Shown here: piece by piece, positions 34,766 to 44,760 of the stretch
Layout of the letters: each line of letters starts with the position of its first letter
Numbering within the stretch: the stretch's first letter is position 1
Source: Nitrosomonadales bacterium
Lineage (GTDB): Bacteria > Pseudomonadota > Gammaproteobacteria > Burkholderiales > Gallionellaceae
Assembly (NCBI GenBank): GCA_016199835.1
Contig: JACQFX010000056.1
Location: forward strand, 62,001-126,000
Length of the DNA stretch: 64,000 nt
Direction of reading: 5' to 3'
Program-made: the position numbers and the translations under genes
Notes under the pieces: generated by a model
The model's database searches: none
Seen by the model: only the letters and a program-made list of their open reading frames with translations
What the model was told of the DNA's origin: nothing

Positions 34766-35620
34766 ATGCTGGTAATAGTCGGGTATGTGGTGGTGGCGAT
34801 TTCGGTGCTGGGAGGGTTTATCCTCGCGGGCGGGCATGTGGGGGCGCTGCTTCAACCGGTTGAATTCCTAATGATAGGCGGGGCGGCGGCGGGAGCCTTC
34901 GTCGTAGGGAATAACGGAAAAACCATCAAGGCGACATTCAAGGCGCTGCCTACCGTATTCAAGGGTTCAAAATATACCAAGGACAGCTACATGGAGCTCA
35001 TGGCGCTGCTCTATGAGTTGCTCGGCAAGGTACGCAAAGAAGGTTTGATGTCCATCGAGGGCGATATCGAAAATCCGGATCAAAGCCCCGTCTTCGCCAA
35101 ATATCCCGCCGTGTTGGCAGATCACCACGTAGTCGAATTCATGACCGATTACCTGCGCATCATGGTGAGCGGCAACCTCAATGCGATGGAAATCGAGAGC
35201 CTGATGGATGTGGAGATTGAAACCCACCATCATGAGGCCGTTGTTCCGGCGCACGTGGTTGCCAAGGCCGGCGATGCGATGCCGGCTTTCGGTATCGTTG
35301 CTGCGGTGATGGGCGTGGTACACACCATGGAATCGGTCGGCATTCCGCCTGCCGAACTGGGGATTCTTATCGCGCACGCGTTGGTGGGTACCTTCCTCGG
35401 CATCTTGCTGGCATATGGATTCGTTGGCCCACTGGCGACGGTGCTGGAACAAAAGGCGGAAGAATCCACCAAGATGTTTCAGACCATCAAGGTTACCTTG
35501 CTGGCCAACTTGAATGGTTACGCCCCGGCGATGGCGGTGGAATTTGGCCGCAAGGCCTTGTATTCCACCGAGCGCCCCGGTTTCGTCGAGCTGGAAGAAC
35601 ACGTCAAGCAGAAACGCTGA
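34766..35620 (+). CDS. motA: Flagellar motor stator protein MotA
   Basis: A 284-residue four-helix stator subunit, proton-driven type. It shows the N-terminal helix IVGYVVVAISVLGGFILAGG, the GNNGKTIKATFKAL cytoplasmic start near residue 48, the conserved loop residues around RKEGLMSIEGDIENP near residue 91 and TM3/TM4 with PAFGIVAAVMGVVHTM and GILLAYGFVGPLA. ATG 34766 follows GGGGAGAGGGG; the longer upstream frame is not supported. Its motB partner is separated by a mobile-element-like repeat. A second MotA-like protein (MotC) is encoded at 63304. Confidence 0.95.
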   Translation: MLVIVGYVVVAISVLGGFILAGGHVGALLQPVEFLMIGGAAAGAFVVGNNGKTIKATFKALPTVFKGSKYTKDSYMELMALLYELLGKVRKEGLMSIEGDIENPDQSPVFAKYPAVLADHHVVEFMTDYLRIMVSGNLNAMEIESLMDVEIETHHHEAVVPAHVVAKAGDAMPAFGIVAAVMGVVHTMESVGIPPAELGILIAHALVGTFLGILLAYGFVGPLATVLEQKAEESTKMFQTIKVTLLANLNGYAPAMAVEFGRKALYSTERPGFVELEEHVKQKR

Positions 35621-35662
35621 TCTGTTTCAAGAATTGAGAACTCACCAGGCGTAATCGAAATT

Positions 35663-35846
35663 ATGGGTGCCTCTAAAAATCAGAGTTCGCCCAAATGCAA
35701 GGCGCGGAAGAAATTTCGCCGCGCCGCATATGTGAGTATATGTAAGCAAGAAATTTCTTCCGCAACGCAGCAGTCGGGATGAAATGGTTTAAGCAGGCAA
35801 TCCGCGTAGCGGATGCTCGCAAATCTGGGTTTTTAGAGGTACCCAT
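35663..35846. mobile_element. MITE-like element with ~22-bp terminal inverted repeats ending at the motB start codon
   Basis: ATGGGTGCCTCTAAAAA (from 35663) and TTTTTAGAGGTACCCAT (to 35846) are near-perfect terminal inverted repeats, extending to TCAGA/TCTGG. Inside, GCGGAAGAAATTTC (35704-35717) and GAAATTTCTTCCGC (35750-35763) are an exact 14-bp inverted pair. It has no coding capacity. The right terminus abuts the motB ATG and its AGAGG (35835-35839) is the only SD for motB. Confidence 0.75.
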
Positions 35847-36806
35847 ATGGCAAGCAACGAAAAACGACCGATAGTAATCAAGCGCATCAAGAAGGTGGCG
35901 GGCGGCCACCATGGCGGTGCATGGAAAATCGCCTATGCCGACTTCGTTACGGCGATGATGGCGTTCTTTCTGCTGATGTGGTTACTGGGTTCGACCAGCA
36001 GGCAGGATCTGGCAGGTATCTCGGAATATTTCAAGATGCCGCTCAGTGTTGCGTTGGCTGGCGGGCCGAGCGCGGCTTTGAGTCCCAGCGTGATCAAAGG
36101 TGGCGGCAAGGATCTGATGCGTACCGAGGGTGATGTGAAGAAGGGCGAATTACCGCCAGAAAAAGCGCTCAACCTCAAGTTGTCAGCGGAAGAAGCTATC
36201 AAGGTCGAGCGGCAAAAAGAGCTGGAAAAACTCAAGGAGCTGAAAACCAGCATAGAGAAGGCGATAGATTCCAACCAGAAGCTGCAGCAGTTCAAGAAGC
36301 AGATATTGCTCGATATCACTACGGAAGGTTTGCGCATCCAGATCGTGGACGAGAAGAATCGTCCCATGTTCAAGAGCGGAAGCGCAAGACTCGAGCCTTA
36401 TACCGTGGAGATTCTCCATGAGATCGGCAATATGCTGAACCAGGTTCCCAACAAGATCAGCCTGTCCGGACATACCGATGCGTTGTCTTACTCGGTCGGG
36501 GATAAAGGTTACAGTAACTGGGAATTGTCGGCAGATCGTGCCAATGCCTCGCGCCGCGAATTGACGGTGGGCGGCCTGGGCGAGGACAAAGTCGTGCGCG
36601 TGGTGGGATTGTCCTCGGCGGTGTTGTTCGACAAGATCGATCCGTTCAATCCGGTCAACCGGCGCATCAGCATCATCGTGATGAACAAGAAAGCGGAAGA
36701 GGCCGCGCGCAACGATGGGGGGAGCGTCGAGATTGATGGGGGCGGAGATGCAAAACAGGCGATCATGAACGGCATTGACGCGCCGCCTGCAGCGGCCAGA
36801 CAGTAA
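35847..36806 (+). CDS. motB: Flagellar motor stator protein MotB
   Basis: A 319-residue stator subunit. It has an N-terminal basic segment, a single TM with the proton-binding Asp (WKIAYADFVTAMMAFFLLMW, Asp near residue 32), a plug/linker and a C-terminal OmpA-like peptidoglycan-binding domain (about 165-290, with LSGHTDALSY near residue 209 and NRRISIIVM near residue 271). Length and order match MotB. The Shine-Dalgarno sequence comes from the end of the upstream palindromic element. Confidence 0.95.
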   Translation: MASNEKRPIVIKRIKKVAGGHHGGAWKIAYADFVTAMMAFFLLMWLLGSTSRQDLAGISEYFKMPLSVALAGGPSAALSPSVIKGGGKDLMRTEGDVKKGELPPEKALNLKLSAEEAIKVERQKELEKLKELKTSIEKAIDSNQKLQQFKKQILLDITTEGLRIQIVDEKNRPMFKSGSARLEPYTVEILHEIGNMLNQVPNKISLSGHTDALSYSVGDKGYSNWELSADRANASRRELTVGGLGEDKVVRVVGLSSAVLFDKIDPFNPVNRRISIIVMNKKAEEAARNDGGSVEIDGGGDAKQAIMNGIDAPPAAARQ

Positions 36807-36831
36807 GGCGCCACGCGAGGTGCCGGCTTTT
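36807..36831 (+). terminator. Possible weak intrinsic terminator after motB
   Basis: GGCGCC, loop ACGCGA, GGTGCC (one G-T wobble) directly after the motB stop, followed by GGCTTTT. The stem is short and the T-run has only four bases, so this is a weak candidate. Confidence 0.35.
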
Positions 36832-36877
36832 CCACAGGTTTAATACTGCATTCAAGCCCGGATAAATCAGGGTTTCC

Positions 36878-36904
36878 TAAAGTTTCCAGTCGCGTAGCCG
36901 TTAT
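36878..36904 (+). promoter_or_regulatory. FliA (sigma-28) promoter for chemoreceptor operon
   Basis: TAAAGTTT (36878-36885, 8 of 8), an 11-base spacer and GCCGTTAT (36897-36904, 6 of 8 to GCCGATAA). It lies 57 bases before the receptor gene at 36961 and likely drives the che operon as a class III promoter. Confidence 0.75.
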
Positions 36905-36960
36905 GAAGCTACAGGCCGGGCGAGCTGCCCTCAAGAAGCCGGAAAGCAAGGGAGAGAAAA

Positions 36961-38586
36961 GTGAAAAACTGGTGGGGTGCTTTGTCCCTCAAGAACAAGC
37001 TACAGATACCCATTCAGCTCATCTTGTTGCTGATCATGGTGTTTGCGCAGCGGTGGGCTTTTGACCAGTTTGAGGCGCGCGTGCTGGAAGAGGCGAAGCA
37101 AAAAGCCAGGGTGTCGGCGGATGGTGTCATCAACGGTCTGAACATGTTGATGATCAACGGCATCATCAGCCAGGCGGATCAGCGCCAGCTCCTCATCAAG
37201 AAAATGGGCTCCTCCGAAAACGTCGAAGAGCTGCGCGTCATTCGTGCCAAGCAGGTGCAGGATCAGTTTGGCCCCGGCCTGCCGGAAGAGCAGGCGCGCG
37301 ACGACATGGATCGCGAAGCGATACAAAGCGCCACGGCGCAATTCAAGTCTTCTGCCGAAGGCGGCAAGCACACGCTGCGTGCGGTGGTGCCCTTTATCGT
37401 AAGCACCAACTTCCGTGGCACCAACTGCCTGATGTGTCATCAGGTCAAGGCGGGGTCGGTGAATGGGGCGGCCAGCATTACCTTGAACATGGAAGCTGAA
37501 TATGCCGTGATGCAAAGAGCCAGCATACTGTTGTGGGTCGGGCAATTGCTGATCCAGATCGTGTTGTTCTTCGTGATTGGCTGGATCATAGGTCACGTCA
37601 TCCAGCCCTCCAGGGAATTGCAGCGCACCATGCTTGCCATGCAGGCCGATAGCGATTTGTCGAAGCGTGTTCCCGTGCGCAGCGCGGATGAGATCGGGCA
37701 GACCGCGCGCGCATTTAATGAGTTGGTTGGAAGTTTTCAGGGCCTTGTCGGTCAGGTGCATGGCTATTCCGGGCAAGTTGCCAGCGCCGCTTCTTCTCTG
37801 GCGCGCGATGCGGACGGGATAGCGCAAAGCTCCCAGCAGCAGAGCGACGCTGCGGCAAATGCTGCGGGTACGGTGGAAGGGATGAGCGCCAGTATCGCCA
37901 CCGTGGCGGAAAGCACCAACGCAGTTTCTCGCTTGTCACAGGATAGTCTGGAGCGTGCCGTGCGAGGCCAGCAAAGCCTGAATGAAATGATGGGAGAGAT
38001 CGGCCAGGTCGAGAACGCGGTGAAGCAGATGGCAAATTCGGTAGAGGCATTCGTGAAAAGCACGCAGACCATCACCAGCATGACGCAGCAGGTGCGCGAT
38101 ATCGCCGAACAGACCAATCTGCTGGCGCTGAATGCGGCGATTGAGGCGGCGCGCGCCGGCGAGCAGGGGCGCGGATTCGCCGTGGTGGCGGATGAGGTGC
38201 GCAAGCTCGCAGAAAAGTCCGCACAGTCAGCGAGCCAGATCGATGTGGTGACCAAGACGCTATCTGTCCAGAGCGAACAGGTGGAGCGCAGCATACAGCA
38301 AGGTTTGCAGTCGCTGCAAAGCAGCCAGAATCACATGCAGAACGTCTCTTCCGTGCTGGCACAATCCAACGAGTCGGTGGGGAGCGTGAGCCAGGGCGTA
38401 GATGGCATCACGGCCTCCGTGAACGAACTGAAACAGGCAAGCCACGATATCGCATACAACGTGGAAAACATTGCATCCATGGCGGAAAATAACAATGTAT
38501 CCATCATGCACACCGTGCAGGCCGTGCGCGAAATGGAGCAGCTTGCCGACAACCTCAAACAATCGGTGGGGCATTTCAAGCTCTGA
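36961..38586 (+). CDS. Methyl-accepting chemotaxis protein with periplasmic CXXCH motif
   Basis: A 541-residue transmembrane chemoreceptor. TM1 is near residues 15-31 and a periplasmic DUF3365-like sensor spans about 32-182. TM2 is near 185-208 and is followed by HAMP and a cytoplasmic signalling hairpin (about 260-541, tip [20 protein letters not shown]). The sensor contains Cys156-x-x-Cys159-His160 (CLMCH), a covalent c-type heme attachment motif. Heme-bearing receptors of this kind are known (Geobacter). It starts with GTG behind AGGGAGAG and has a FliA promoter upstream. It could sense redox state, oxygen or nitric oxide. Confidence 0.9.
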   Translation: MKNWWGALSLKNKLQIPIQLILLLIMVFAQRWAFDQFEARVLEEAKQKARVSADGVINGLNMLMINGIISQADQRQLLIKKMGSSENVEELRVIRAKQVQDQFGPGLPEEQARDDMDREAIQSATAQFKSSAEGGKHTLRAVVPFIVSTNFRGTNCLMCHQVKAGSVNGAASITLNMEAEYAVMQRASILLWVGQLLIQIVLFFVIGWIIGHVIQPSRELQRTMLAMQADSDLSKRVPVRSADEIGQTARAFNELVGSFQGLVGQVHGYSGQVASAASSLARDADGIAQSSQQQSDAAANAAGTVEGMSASIATVAESTNAVSRLSQDSLERAVRGQQSLNEMMGEIGQVENAVKQMANSVEAFVKSTQTITSMTQQVRDIAEQTNLLALNAAIEAARAGEQGRGFAVVADEVRKLAEKSAQSASQIDVVTKTLSVQSEQVERSIQQGLQSLQSSQNHMQNVSSVLAQSNESVGSVSQGVDGITASVNELKQASHDIAYNVENIASMAENNNVSIMHTVQAVREMEQLADNLKQSVGHFKL

Positions 38587-38607
38587 CCGGGAAAATGGAA
38601 ATTCATC

Positions 38608-39552
38608 ATGTCCGAACTGCTTAAGAATATAGACGAGCGCACCAAGCTGGCGGGGACCAACAAACTGGAAATCCTGATGTTCACGCTGGGTCTGGACAAT
38701 CGTAACGGGCGCCGCGAGACATTCGGCATCAATGTGTTCAAGGTGCGCGAAGTGATGCGCAGTCCTCCCATCACGCGCGCGCCGGAGATGCCGGATGCAG
38801 TGGAAGGCATGGTGAGCTTGCGTGGCGCGCTGGTGCCGGTGATAGACCTGGCGAAATACACCGGGGTACAGACCGATGTCAAACCGGGAATCATGGTCGT
38901 TACCGAATATAACGGCCATACCCAGGGTTTCCTGGTCGAGGCGGTGGATACCATATTGCGGCTGGATTGGTCTTCGATGAAAGTGCCGCCGGATATGTTG
39001 AACGCACAGATGGGCGGCCTGGTCACTGCCGTTACAGAGTTGCCGGACGGGCGGCTGGTGATGATGATGGACGTGGAAAAAGTGCTGGCCGAAACCGGGC
39101 ACTTTAATGATGAAATAGAGCTGAAAGGGATACAGCCTATGGGTATCCCGGGGCGCACGGTGTTCTTTGCCGATGATTCGGCGGTGGCGCGCAAACAGGT
39201 CTCTGCGACGCTGGATGCGATGCAGGTGAATTACATCTCCGCCATCAATGGGCGCCAGGCGTGGGATGAGTTGCAGCGCATAGCCAGTCGCGCGGATGCT
39301 ACCGGAGTACCGGTGCGAGATCTGGTTCAACTCATCCTGACTGACGTGGAGATGCCGGAAATGGATGGTTATATGCTGACGCGCAAAGTGAAGTCCGACC
39401 AGCGTTTTAGCGGGATACCGGTGCTCATGCACTCTTCGCTTTCCGGCACTTCCAATCAACAATTGGGCAAGGCTGTCGGGGTCGATGAATACGTGTCCAA
39501 ATTTGAACCGCACAAACTGGCACAGACGCTCAAGCGCCTGCTGACCCGATAA
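38608..39552 (+). CDS. cheV: CheV-type CheW-receiver coupling protein (first copy)
   Basis: A 314-residue CheV with an N-terminal CheW-like domain (about 15-170, [19 protein letters not shown]) and a C-terminal receiver (about 185-312, FADDSAVARKQ, phospho-acceptor Asp in [15 protein letters not shown], Lys in YVSKFEPHKL). CheV couples receptors to CheA and tunes adaptation. It is followed 9 bases later by a second cheV. Confidence 0.93.
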   Translation: MSELLKNIDERTKLAGTNKLEILMFTLGLDNRNGRRETFGINVFKVREVMRSPPITRAPEMPDAVEGMVSLRGALVPVIDLAKYTGVQTDVKPGIMVVTEYNGHTQGFLVEAVDTILRLDWSSMKVPPDMLNAQMGGLVTAVTELPDGRLVMMMDVEKVLAETGHFNDEIELKGIQPMGIPGRTVFFADDSAVARKQVSATLDAMQVNYISAINGRQAWDELQRIASRADATGVPVRDLVQLILTDVEMPEMDGYMLTRKVKSDQRFSGIPVLMHSSLSGTSNQQLGKAVGVDEYVSKFEPHKLAQTLKRLLTR

Positions 39553-39561
39553 GGAGTGATC

Positions 39562-40545
39562 ATGTCTTCCGTCGAATACCACACTTCAAGTTCACGGTTG
39601 CTGGAAGATGACCAGCAATCCGGAGGTAGCCTGTTCGATACAGTCGATGCGCGCACCAGTCTGGCTGGCTCCAACAAGATGGAGATATTGCTGTTCTCGC
39701 TCGGCACACAGGAGATATTTGGCATCAATGTGTTCAAGGTCAAAGAAGTGTGCCGCGCGATATCGATCACCAAGACGCCCAACATGCCGGATGGCGTGGA
39801 AGGCATCGTGTCATTGCGCGGGCACATCATCCCGGTGCTGACCCTGGCCAAATTCATGGGATTCGATATACCTGAGCCGGGTGCACACGCGACCATGATG
39901 GTGGCGGAATACAGTCGTCACATCCTCGGCTTCCTGGTGCGCGATGTGGATCGCATCATCCGCGTGGACTGGGACAAGGTGCGCCCGGCGGAAGGCATGC
40001 TGGCCGGCAACCGCGACATGATCACCGCCATCACGGAATTGCCTGACGGCAAGCTGGTTTCGATTCTGGATGTTGAGCAGATACTTGCCAGTGCATTCGG
40101 CGAAGAGGTGGTGGGCAATGTGGAGAAAGTCGAAAGAGGACACGAAATGTGCGTCTTTTTCGTGGATGACTCGACGGTCGCGCGTAAGAAAATAAGCGAA
40201 GTGCTGGACAAGATGGGTGTCAAGCACATGCAGGCGAACAATGGGCAGGAAGGATGGGACAGGCTGAAAGGCCTGGCGGATGTGTCGCAGAACAGTGGTG
40301 CCAACTTGCGCGCGCAGATACAGGTGATACTGGTGGATGCAGAGATGCCGGAAATGGACGGTTATGTACTAACCCAGCATATCAAGGCGGACAAGCGTTT
40401 CGACGGCATACCGGTGGTGATGCACTCATCCTTGTCATCGGAAGCCAACAAGGACATGGGAAAACGGGTCGGGGTAGATTATTACGTGCCCAAGTTCGAC
40501 ACGGGGATACTGGCAAATACGCTGTTGCCGCTGCTGGCAGCGTAA
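39562..40545 (+). CDS. cheV: CheV-type CheW-receiver coupling protein (second copy)
   Basis: A 327-residue CheV paralogue with the same CheW plus receiver layout ([19 protein letters not shown] near residue 54; [36 protein letters not shown]). AAGGAG at 39551-39556 supports ATG 39562 over the in-frame GTG at 39556. Its N-terminus is about 15 residues longer than that of the first copy. Tandem cheV genes suggest each coupler serves a different receptor group or CheA. Confidence 0.93.
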   Translation: MSSVEYHTSSSRLLEDDQQSGGSLFDTVDARTSLAGSNKMEILLFSLGTQEIFGINVFKVKEVCRAISITKTPNMPDGVEGIVSLRGHIIPVLTLAKFMGFDIPEPGAHATMMVAEYSRHILGFLVRDVDRIIRVDWDKVRPAEGMLAGNRDMITAITELPDGKLVSILDVEQILASAFGEEVVGNVEKVERGHEMCVFFVDDSTVARKKISEVLDKMGVKHMQANNGQEGWDRLKGLADVSQNSGANLRAQIQVILVDAEMPEMDGYVLTQHIKADKRFDGIPVVMHSSLSSEANKDMGKRVGVDYYVPKFDTGILANTLLPLLAA

Positions 40546-40600
40546 CAACCGGATAGATACATGCCCATGCCGTATCAGGCATGAGGCACAGGGAGGTAGC

Positions 40601-40900
40601 GTGGTCGACGCAAACATGAAATTTCTGGTCGTGGACGATTTCTCCACCATGCGGCGCATCGTGCGCAATTTGCTCAAGGAACTGGGTTTCACCAATGTGA
40701 CCGAGGCGGAGGATGGCGTGGACGGGCTGAACAAGCTGCGCGGCGGCGATTTCGACTTCGTGGTGTCCGACTGGAATATGCCCAACATGACGGGCATAGA
40801 CATGCTGCGCGCGATACGTTCCGACCCGTCGCTCAAGCACCTGCCGGTGCTGATGGTGACCGCCGAGGCCAAGCGCGAGAACATCATCGAGGCGGAATGA
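40601..40900 (+). CDS. cheY: CheY-like receiver, C-terminally truncated
   Basis: A 99-residue receiver ending at [11 protein letters not shown]; CheY is normally about 128 residues. The acidic pocket ([10 protein letters not shown]), phospho-acceptor Asp57 (SDWNMPN) and switch Thr (MVTAEAK) are present, but the block with the essential Lys (VVKPF) and helix 5 is missing. After the TGA stop the sequence continues at once as an out-of-frame CheZ N-terminus. A deletion therefore seems to have removed the cheY end and the cheZ start. It starts with GTG after GGAGG. It is probably non-functional. Confidence 0.75.
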   Translation: MVDANMKFLVVDDFSTMRRIVRNLLKELGFTNVTEAEDGVDGLNKLRGGDFDFVVSDWNMPNMTGIDMLRAIRSDPSLKHLPVLMVTAEAKRENIIEAE

Positions 40901-40955
40901 AGAAGCGACTGCAAGCGCGGCCTTTGTCGGCGACGAAAACAATCCTGCCGACCAG

Positions 40956-41549
40956 ATGATCAACAAGATCGGCCACATGACGCGCGCGCTGCACGACAGC
41001 CTGCGCGAACTGGGTTATGACAAGAATCTGGAGAAAGCCACTTCCGCCATCCCGGATGCGCGCGACCGCCTCAATTATGTTGCCGCCATGACCCAGCAGG
41101 CCGCCGAGAAGGTGCTGAATGCCACCGATGCGGCGCAGCCGGTGGTGGAAAAAATCGAGATCGAATCGCAGCGGCTGGCGCGCGAATGGCAGAGATTGTT
41201 CGATAAGCAGATGGATGTCGAACAGTTCAAGAATCTGGCCACGCAAACCCATGCGTTCCTGGTCGAGGTGCCCAAGCAAACCAAGGTGACCAATGCCTAC
41301 CTGACGGACATCATGATGGCGCAGGATTTTCAGGATCTGACCGGGCAGGTTATCAAGAAGATCGTGGAAGTGACACAGCAGATGGAAAAACAACTGGTGG
41401 AATTGCTGCTCGCGAACCCGCCTTCTACCGCTCATCTGGAGGCTCATGCCGGAACGCTGAACGGTCCGGTGATCAACGCGGCGGGGCGCACTGACGTGGT
41501 GACCAGCCAGGATCAGGTGGACGATCTCCTGGAAAGCCTGGGGTTCTGA
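40956..41549 (+). CDS. cheZ: CheZ protein phosphatase, N-terminally shortened
   Basis: A 197-residue CheZ from ATG 40956, dephosphorylating CheY-P. It shows the helical start IGHMTRALHDSLRELGYDK, the catalytic region AQDFQDLTGQVIKKI near residue 124 (Asp and Gln) and the CheY-binding tail QDQVDDLLESLGF. In-frame CheZ-like codons continue upstream to 40898 ([19 protein letters not shown]) without a start, so the true N-terminus is lost at the cheY junction. Core phosphatase residues remain. The cheA that follows starts two bases after its stop. Confidence 0.85.
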   Translation: MINKIGHMTRALHDSLRELGYDKNLEKATSAIPDARDRLNYVAAMTQQAAEKVLNATDAAQPVVEKIEIESQRLAREWQRLFDKQMDVEQFKNLATQTHAFLVEVPKQTKVTNAYLTDIMMAQDFQDLTGQVIKKIVEVTQQMEKQLVELLLANPPSTAHLEAHAGTLNGPVINAAGRTDVVTSQDQVDDLLESLGF

Positions 41550-41550
41550 A

Positions 41551-43410
41551 ATGAACGACTTCGCAGGCATGGAAGAATTGATGCAGGATTTCCTGACGGA
41601 ATCCTCCGACCTGTTGTCAGATGTCGACAGCAAGTTGATGGATCTGGAAAAGACGCCGCAAGATCGCGCCCTGCTCAACGTCATATTCCGTGGCTTCCAT
41701 ACCATCAAGGGGGGGGCCGGTTTTCTTAATGCTACGGAATTGGTCACGCTGTGCCATCTCACCGAAAACCTGTTCGATAAGTTGCGCAATGGCGAGCTGG
41801 AGCTGGACGCCGATCTCATGGATGTGATCTTTGCCGCGACAGGTGAGGTCCGGCAGATGTTCGGTTATCTGGCGCAGAACAGACAGCCGGAGGCCGCCCC
41901 AGCGCATCTTATCGCGTCATTGCATGCCGCGCTGGAAGGCAAGCCGGTTGCCGCTGCCACTCCGGTACCTGCGCCGCAAGCGGCGGCGTCTGTCGCACCC
42001 CAGGCCGTGGCAGGCAGTGGGCCGGACTGGAATGTGCTGTATCACGCTTTGGTGGGCGGTGAACCGCCACAGGCTGTGCCTGCATCCGATCCTGTTCCGG
42101 TTGCTCCTGCGGTATCCGCTCCGGTGCAAGCTGTCGCTGTGGCACCTGATCCGGCTTTGAGTGCACTGGGTCGTCGCGCGGCCGATATCCCGGGCAACAA
42201 GGCACCGGCTGTGCGCCGCGAGGCTGATGCGGGCAAGGACAACACCATACGCGTGGATACCGATCGCCTGGATCAGGTGCTCAACCTCTCCGGCGAGATC
42301 GGCCTGACCAAAAACCGCCTGACACATCTGCGCAGCGACGTGTTGCAAGGGCGCACCGATGCGGCGGTTTTGCGCGCACTGGACGAGTCGGTCAGCCAGC
42401 TCGACATGCTGGTGGTGAATCTGCAAAACGCGGTGATGAAGACGCGCATGCAACCCATCGGCCGCTTGTTCAACAAGTATCCGCGCCTCGCGCGCGACCT
42501 GGCGCGCCAGCTCGGCAAGGATGTGGAGCTAGTGCTGTTCGGCGAAGAGACCGAGATAGATAAGACCATGATCGAGGATCTCAACGATCCGCTGGTGCAC
42601 CTGATCCGTAATGCGGTGGATCATGGTGTGGAAGAACCCGATCAGCGTGCGGCGGCGGGCAAGCCCGCAAAGAGCCTGGTACGCCTCGGGGCGCGCCAGG
42701 AAGGCGATCACATTCTCATTTCCATCGCCGACGACGGCAAGGGCATGCGCCCGGAAGTGATACGCAACAAGGCCATCGAAAAAGGCCTGATCGGCGCAGA
42801 TTCGGCCAGCAGCCTGACTGATGAGCAAAGTCTGGAGCTGGTGTTCCTGCCGGGCTTTTCGACCAAGGATCAGATATCCAGCGTCTCCGGACGCGGTGTT
42901 GGTATGGATGTGGTGAAGACCAATATCCAGAAATTGAACGGCACCATCAACATCGTATCCGAGCCGGGCAAGGGCAGCGAATTTACCATCGCGTTGCCGC
43001 TCACGCTGGCGATTCTGCCGGTGCTGTTGCTGCGTCTCAACAACCAGTCGTTTGCTGTGCCGCTGTCGCTGGTGCGCGAGATACTGTCCATTTCGCCATC
43101 CGATCTGCAACAGGTTTCCGGCAAGGCTACCATGGTGGTGCGCGGTGAGGTGCTGCCGGTGTTGCCTCTGGCCCACCTGATCGGCTGGAGTCAGAACGTG
43201 GAACCGGAAGTGGGCGTGCTGATGCAGGTGGGTAGCAGCAGCTTCATCCTGTCTGCGGATGGTTTCGCCGGGCATGATGACGTGGTGATCAAGTCACTGG
43301 ATACCTTCCGACCCAAAGGCGTGGCGGGTGTAACCATGTCCAGCGAAGGCGATATCGTGCTGATCCTGGACATCAAGGAATTGCTCGGCGATGTGCGCGG
43401 GCATGGCTAG
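41551..43410 (+). CDS. cheA: Chemotaxis histidine kinase CheA (first copy)
   Basis: A 619-residue CheA with an HPt domain (His50 in [12 protein letters not shown]), a long Ala/Pro/Val linker (about 130-225) without a recognisable P2 domain and a dimerisation/HATPase core. The core shows [18 protein letters not shown] and [10 protein letters not shown]-terminal CheW-like domain (about 480-619) follows. The HPt glycine codons lie in a run of eight G (41709-41716). It is encoded right after cheZ and followed by a receptor gene. A second CheA is at 45221. Confidence 0.93.
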   Translation: MNDFAGMEELMQDFLTESSDLLSDVDSKLMDLEKTPQDRALLNVIFRGFHTIKGGAGFLNATELVTLCHLTENLFDKLRNGELELDADLMDVIFAATGEVRQMFGYLAQNRQPEAAPAHLIASLHAALEGKPVAAATPVPAPQAAASVAPQAVAGSGPDWNVLYHALVGGEPPQAVPASDPVPVAPAVSAPVQAVAVAPDPALSALGRRAADIPGNKAPAVRREADAGKDNTIRVDTDRLDQVLNLSGEIGLTKNRLTHLRSDVLQGRTDAAVLRALDESVSQLDMLVVNLQNAVMKTRMQPIGRLFNKYPRLARDLARQLGKDVELVLFGEETEIDKTMIEDLNDPLVHLIRNAVDHGVEEPDQRAAAGKPAKSLVRLGARQEGDHILISIADDGKGMRPEVIRNKAIEKGLIGADSASSLTDEQSLELVFLPGFSTKDQISSVSGRGVGMDVVKTNIQKLNGTINIVSEPGKGSEFTIALPLTLAILPVLLLRLNNQSFAVPLSLVREILSISPSDLQQVSGKATMVVRGEVLPVLPLAHLIGWSQNVEPEVGVLMQVGSSSFILSADGFAGHDDVVIKSLDTFRPKGVAGVTMSSEGDIVLILDIKELLGDVRGHG

Positions 43411-43421
43411 AAGGGCGGATC

Positions 43422-44615
43422 GTGCAGAACCATAAAAAAAATGCCGGGGCAATGCTGCTAGCTATCGCCGCCGTGGCGCTGTTGCTGCACTGGGGAGTGG
43501 CGCAACTTGAAGCCGGATGGTTTGTGACTGGCATGCATGCCACCATCACGGCGCTGTCGATCTGGCTGGTCGCCTGGCTTGTGTGTCAGCCGCAGCACGG
43601 TAGCCGGACAGGCTCGCTCCTTGAGGCATCCGTGCGCGAAGAGCGCGGGGTGGACAGCGTGCTGTTGAAGACCCATGCCGAGTTTTCCACCCATTTCTCC
43701 GGATCAAATGAAGATTTAAGTCAGATACAGTCCTTGCTGGGCGATGCGATAGGAAAATTGCTCAACAGCTTCGATGGTATGCACCGTTTGATACAGGCGC
43801 AGCATGATGCGGCGATTTCCGTTTCCGGTGATGACTCGGGGTTTTCCATCGAGAATACGCTGGGCGAAACTACCGAAACCCTGAAATTGCTGGTGGGCAG
43901 CATCGTCAATAACAGCAAGATCGGCATGGAGCTGGTCGAGAAGATGGAAGCGGTCAGCCAGCAGGTGCAGGCCATCCTGCAAGTGCTGGGCGAGATAGAC
44001 TCCATCTCCAAGCAGACCAATCTGCTGTCGCTCAATGCTGCCATCGAGGCGGCGCGTGCGGGCGAATCGGGACGCGGCTTCGCGGTGGTGGCGGACGAAG
44101 TGCGCAAGCTGTCGGCGCGTGCCGAGCATTTCAGCCAGCAGATACGCAGCAACGTCAAGCAGGTGCATGCCGCCATCCTGGATGCGGAGCAGTCCATCAA
44201 CCAGATGGCTTCGCTGGATATGAGTTTCGCGCTCAACTCGAAAGATCGCCTGGGCGCCATCATGCAGCGCGTGCAGGACACCAACCAGCGCATGTCACAG
44301 GTTATTGTCGAGCAGGCCGCGATCTCGGGGCAAGTGGACGTGGTGGTTGGCAATGCGGTGACTTCGCTGCAATTCCAGGATATGGTCAGCCAACTGGTGC
44401 AGCACTCCAGGTTGCGTCTCGACAGCATGCAGGATGCCTGGAACAGGATAGGCAATCTGGCGCGCGAAGAGCAGAATGGCAGGTATGCCTCCCCGGATGA
44501 AGTTGCCCGCCTGTGTCGTGAGATTGGCGATATATTCGAGCGTGCCAACAGCGTCAGTCAGCGCAATCCGGTGCGGCAGGAGCACATGCAAAGCGGCGAC
44601 GTGGATCTATTTTAA
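43422..44615 (+). CDS. Methyl-accepting chemotaxis protein, short, no HAMP
   Basis: A 397-residue receptor with two closely spaced N-terminal hydrophobic helices (about 8-28 and 33-55), little periplasmic sequence and no HAMP domain. The cytoplasmic coiled coil has the canonical tip [20 protein letters not shown] near residue 196 and ends with a CheZ/CheD-like acidic tail (SGDVDLF). Such receptors may sense internal signals near the membrane. It starts with GTG 11 bases after the first cheA, placing it in the same operon. Confidence 0.88.
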   Translation: MQNHKKNAGAMLLAIAAVALLLHWGVAQLEAGWFVTGMHATITALSIWLVAWLVCQPQHGSRTGSLLEASVREERGVDSVLLKTHAEFSTHFSGSNEDLSQIQSLLGDAIGKLLNSFDGMHRLIQAQHDAAISVSGDDSGFSIENTLGETTETLKLLVGSIVNNSKIGMELVEKMEAVSQQVQAILQVLGEIDSISKQTNLLSLNAAIEAARAGESGRGFAVVADEVRKLSARAEHFSQQIRSNVKQVHAAILDAEQSINQMASLDMSFALNSKDRLGAIMQRVQDTNQRMSQVIVEQAAISGQVDVVVGNAVTSLQFQDMVSQLVQHSRLRLDSMQDAWNRIGNLAREEQNGRYASPDEVARLCREIGDIFERANSVSQRNPVRQEHMQSGDVDLF

Positions 44616-44690
44616 CAATAAGCTGGGTTGACTCGCTTGCATGGGGATGAGGCCATGTTGTCTCACGTGGAATCCGAGCGAAGTTGTGGC

Positions 44691-44719
44691 TTGTTTAAAC
44701 CATTGGAGCAGGCTAAGAT
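44691..44719 (+). promoter_or_regulatory. Sigma-70 promoter candidate for second che block
   Basis: TTGTTT (44691-44696), a 17-base spacer and TAAGAT (44714-44719), located about 40 bases before the cheY at 44761. It suggests a separate promoter for cheY-cheA2-cheW. Confidence 0.4.
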
Positions 44720-44760
44720 AGCCGAGCTTATAAGCAATAGTAACCAGTCGGGGCATATCC

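Noticed and set aside
38260-39582. 440-codon open frame opposite cheV and the receptor end
   Set aside because: It crosses two real genes on the other strand and shows no recognisable domain or start signal.
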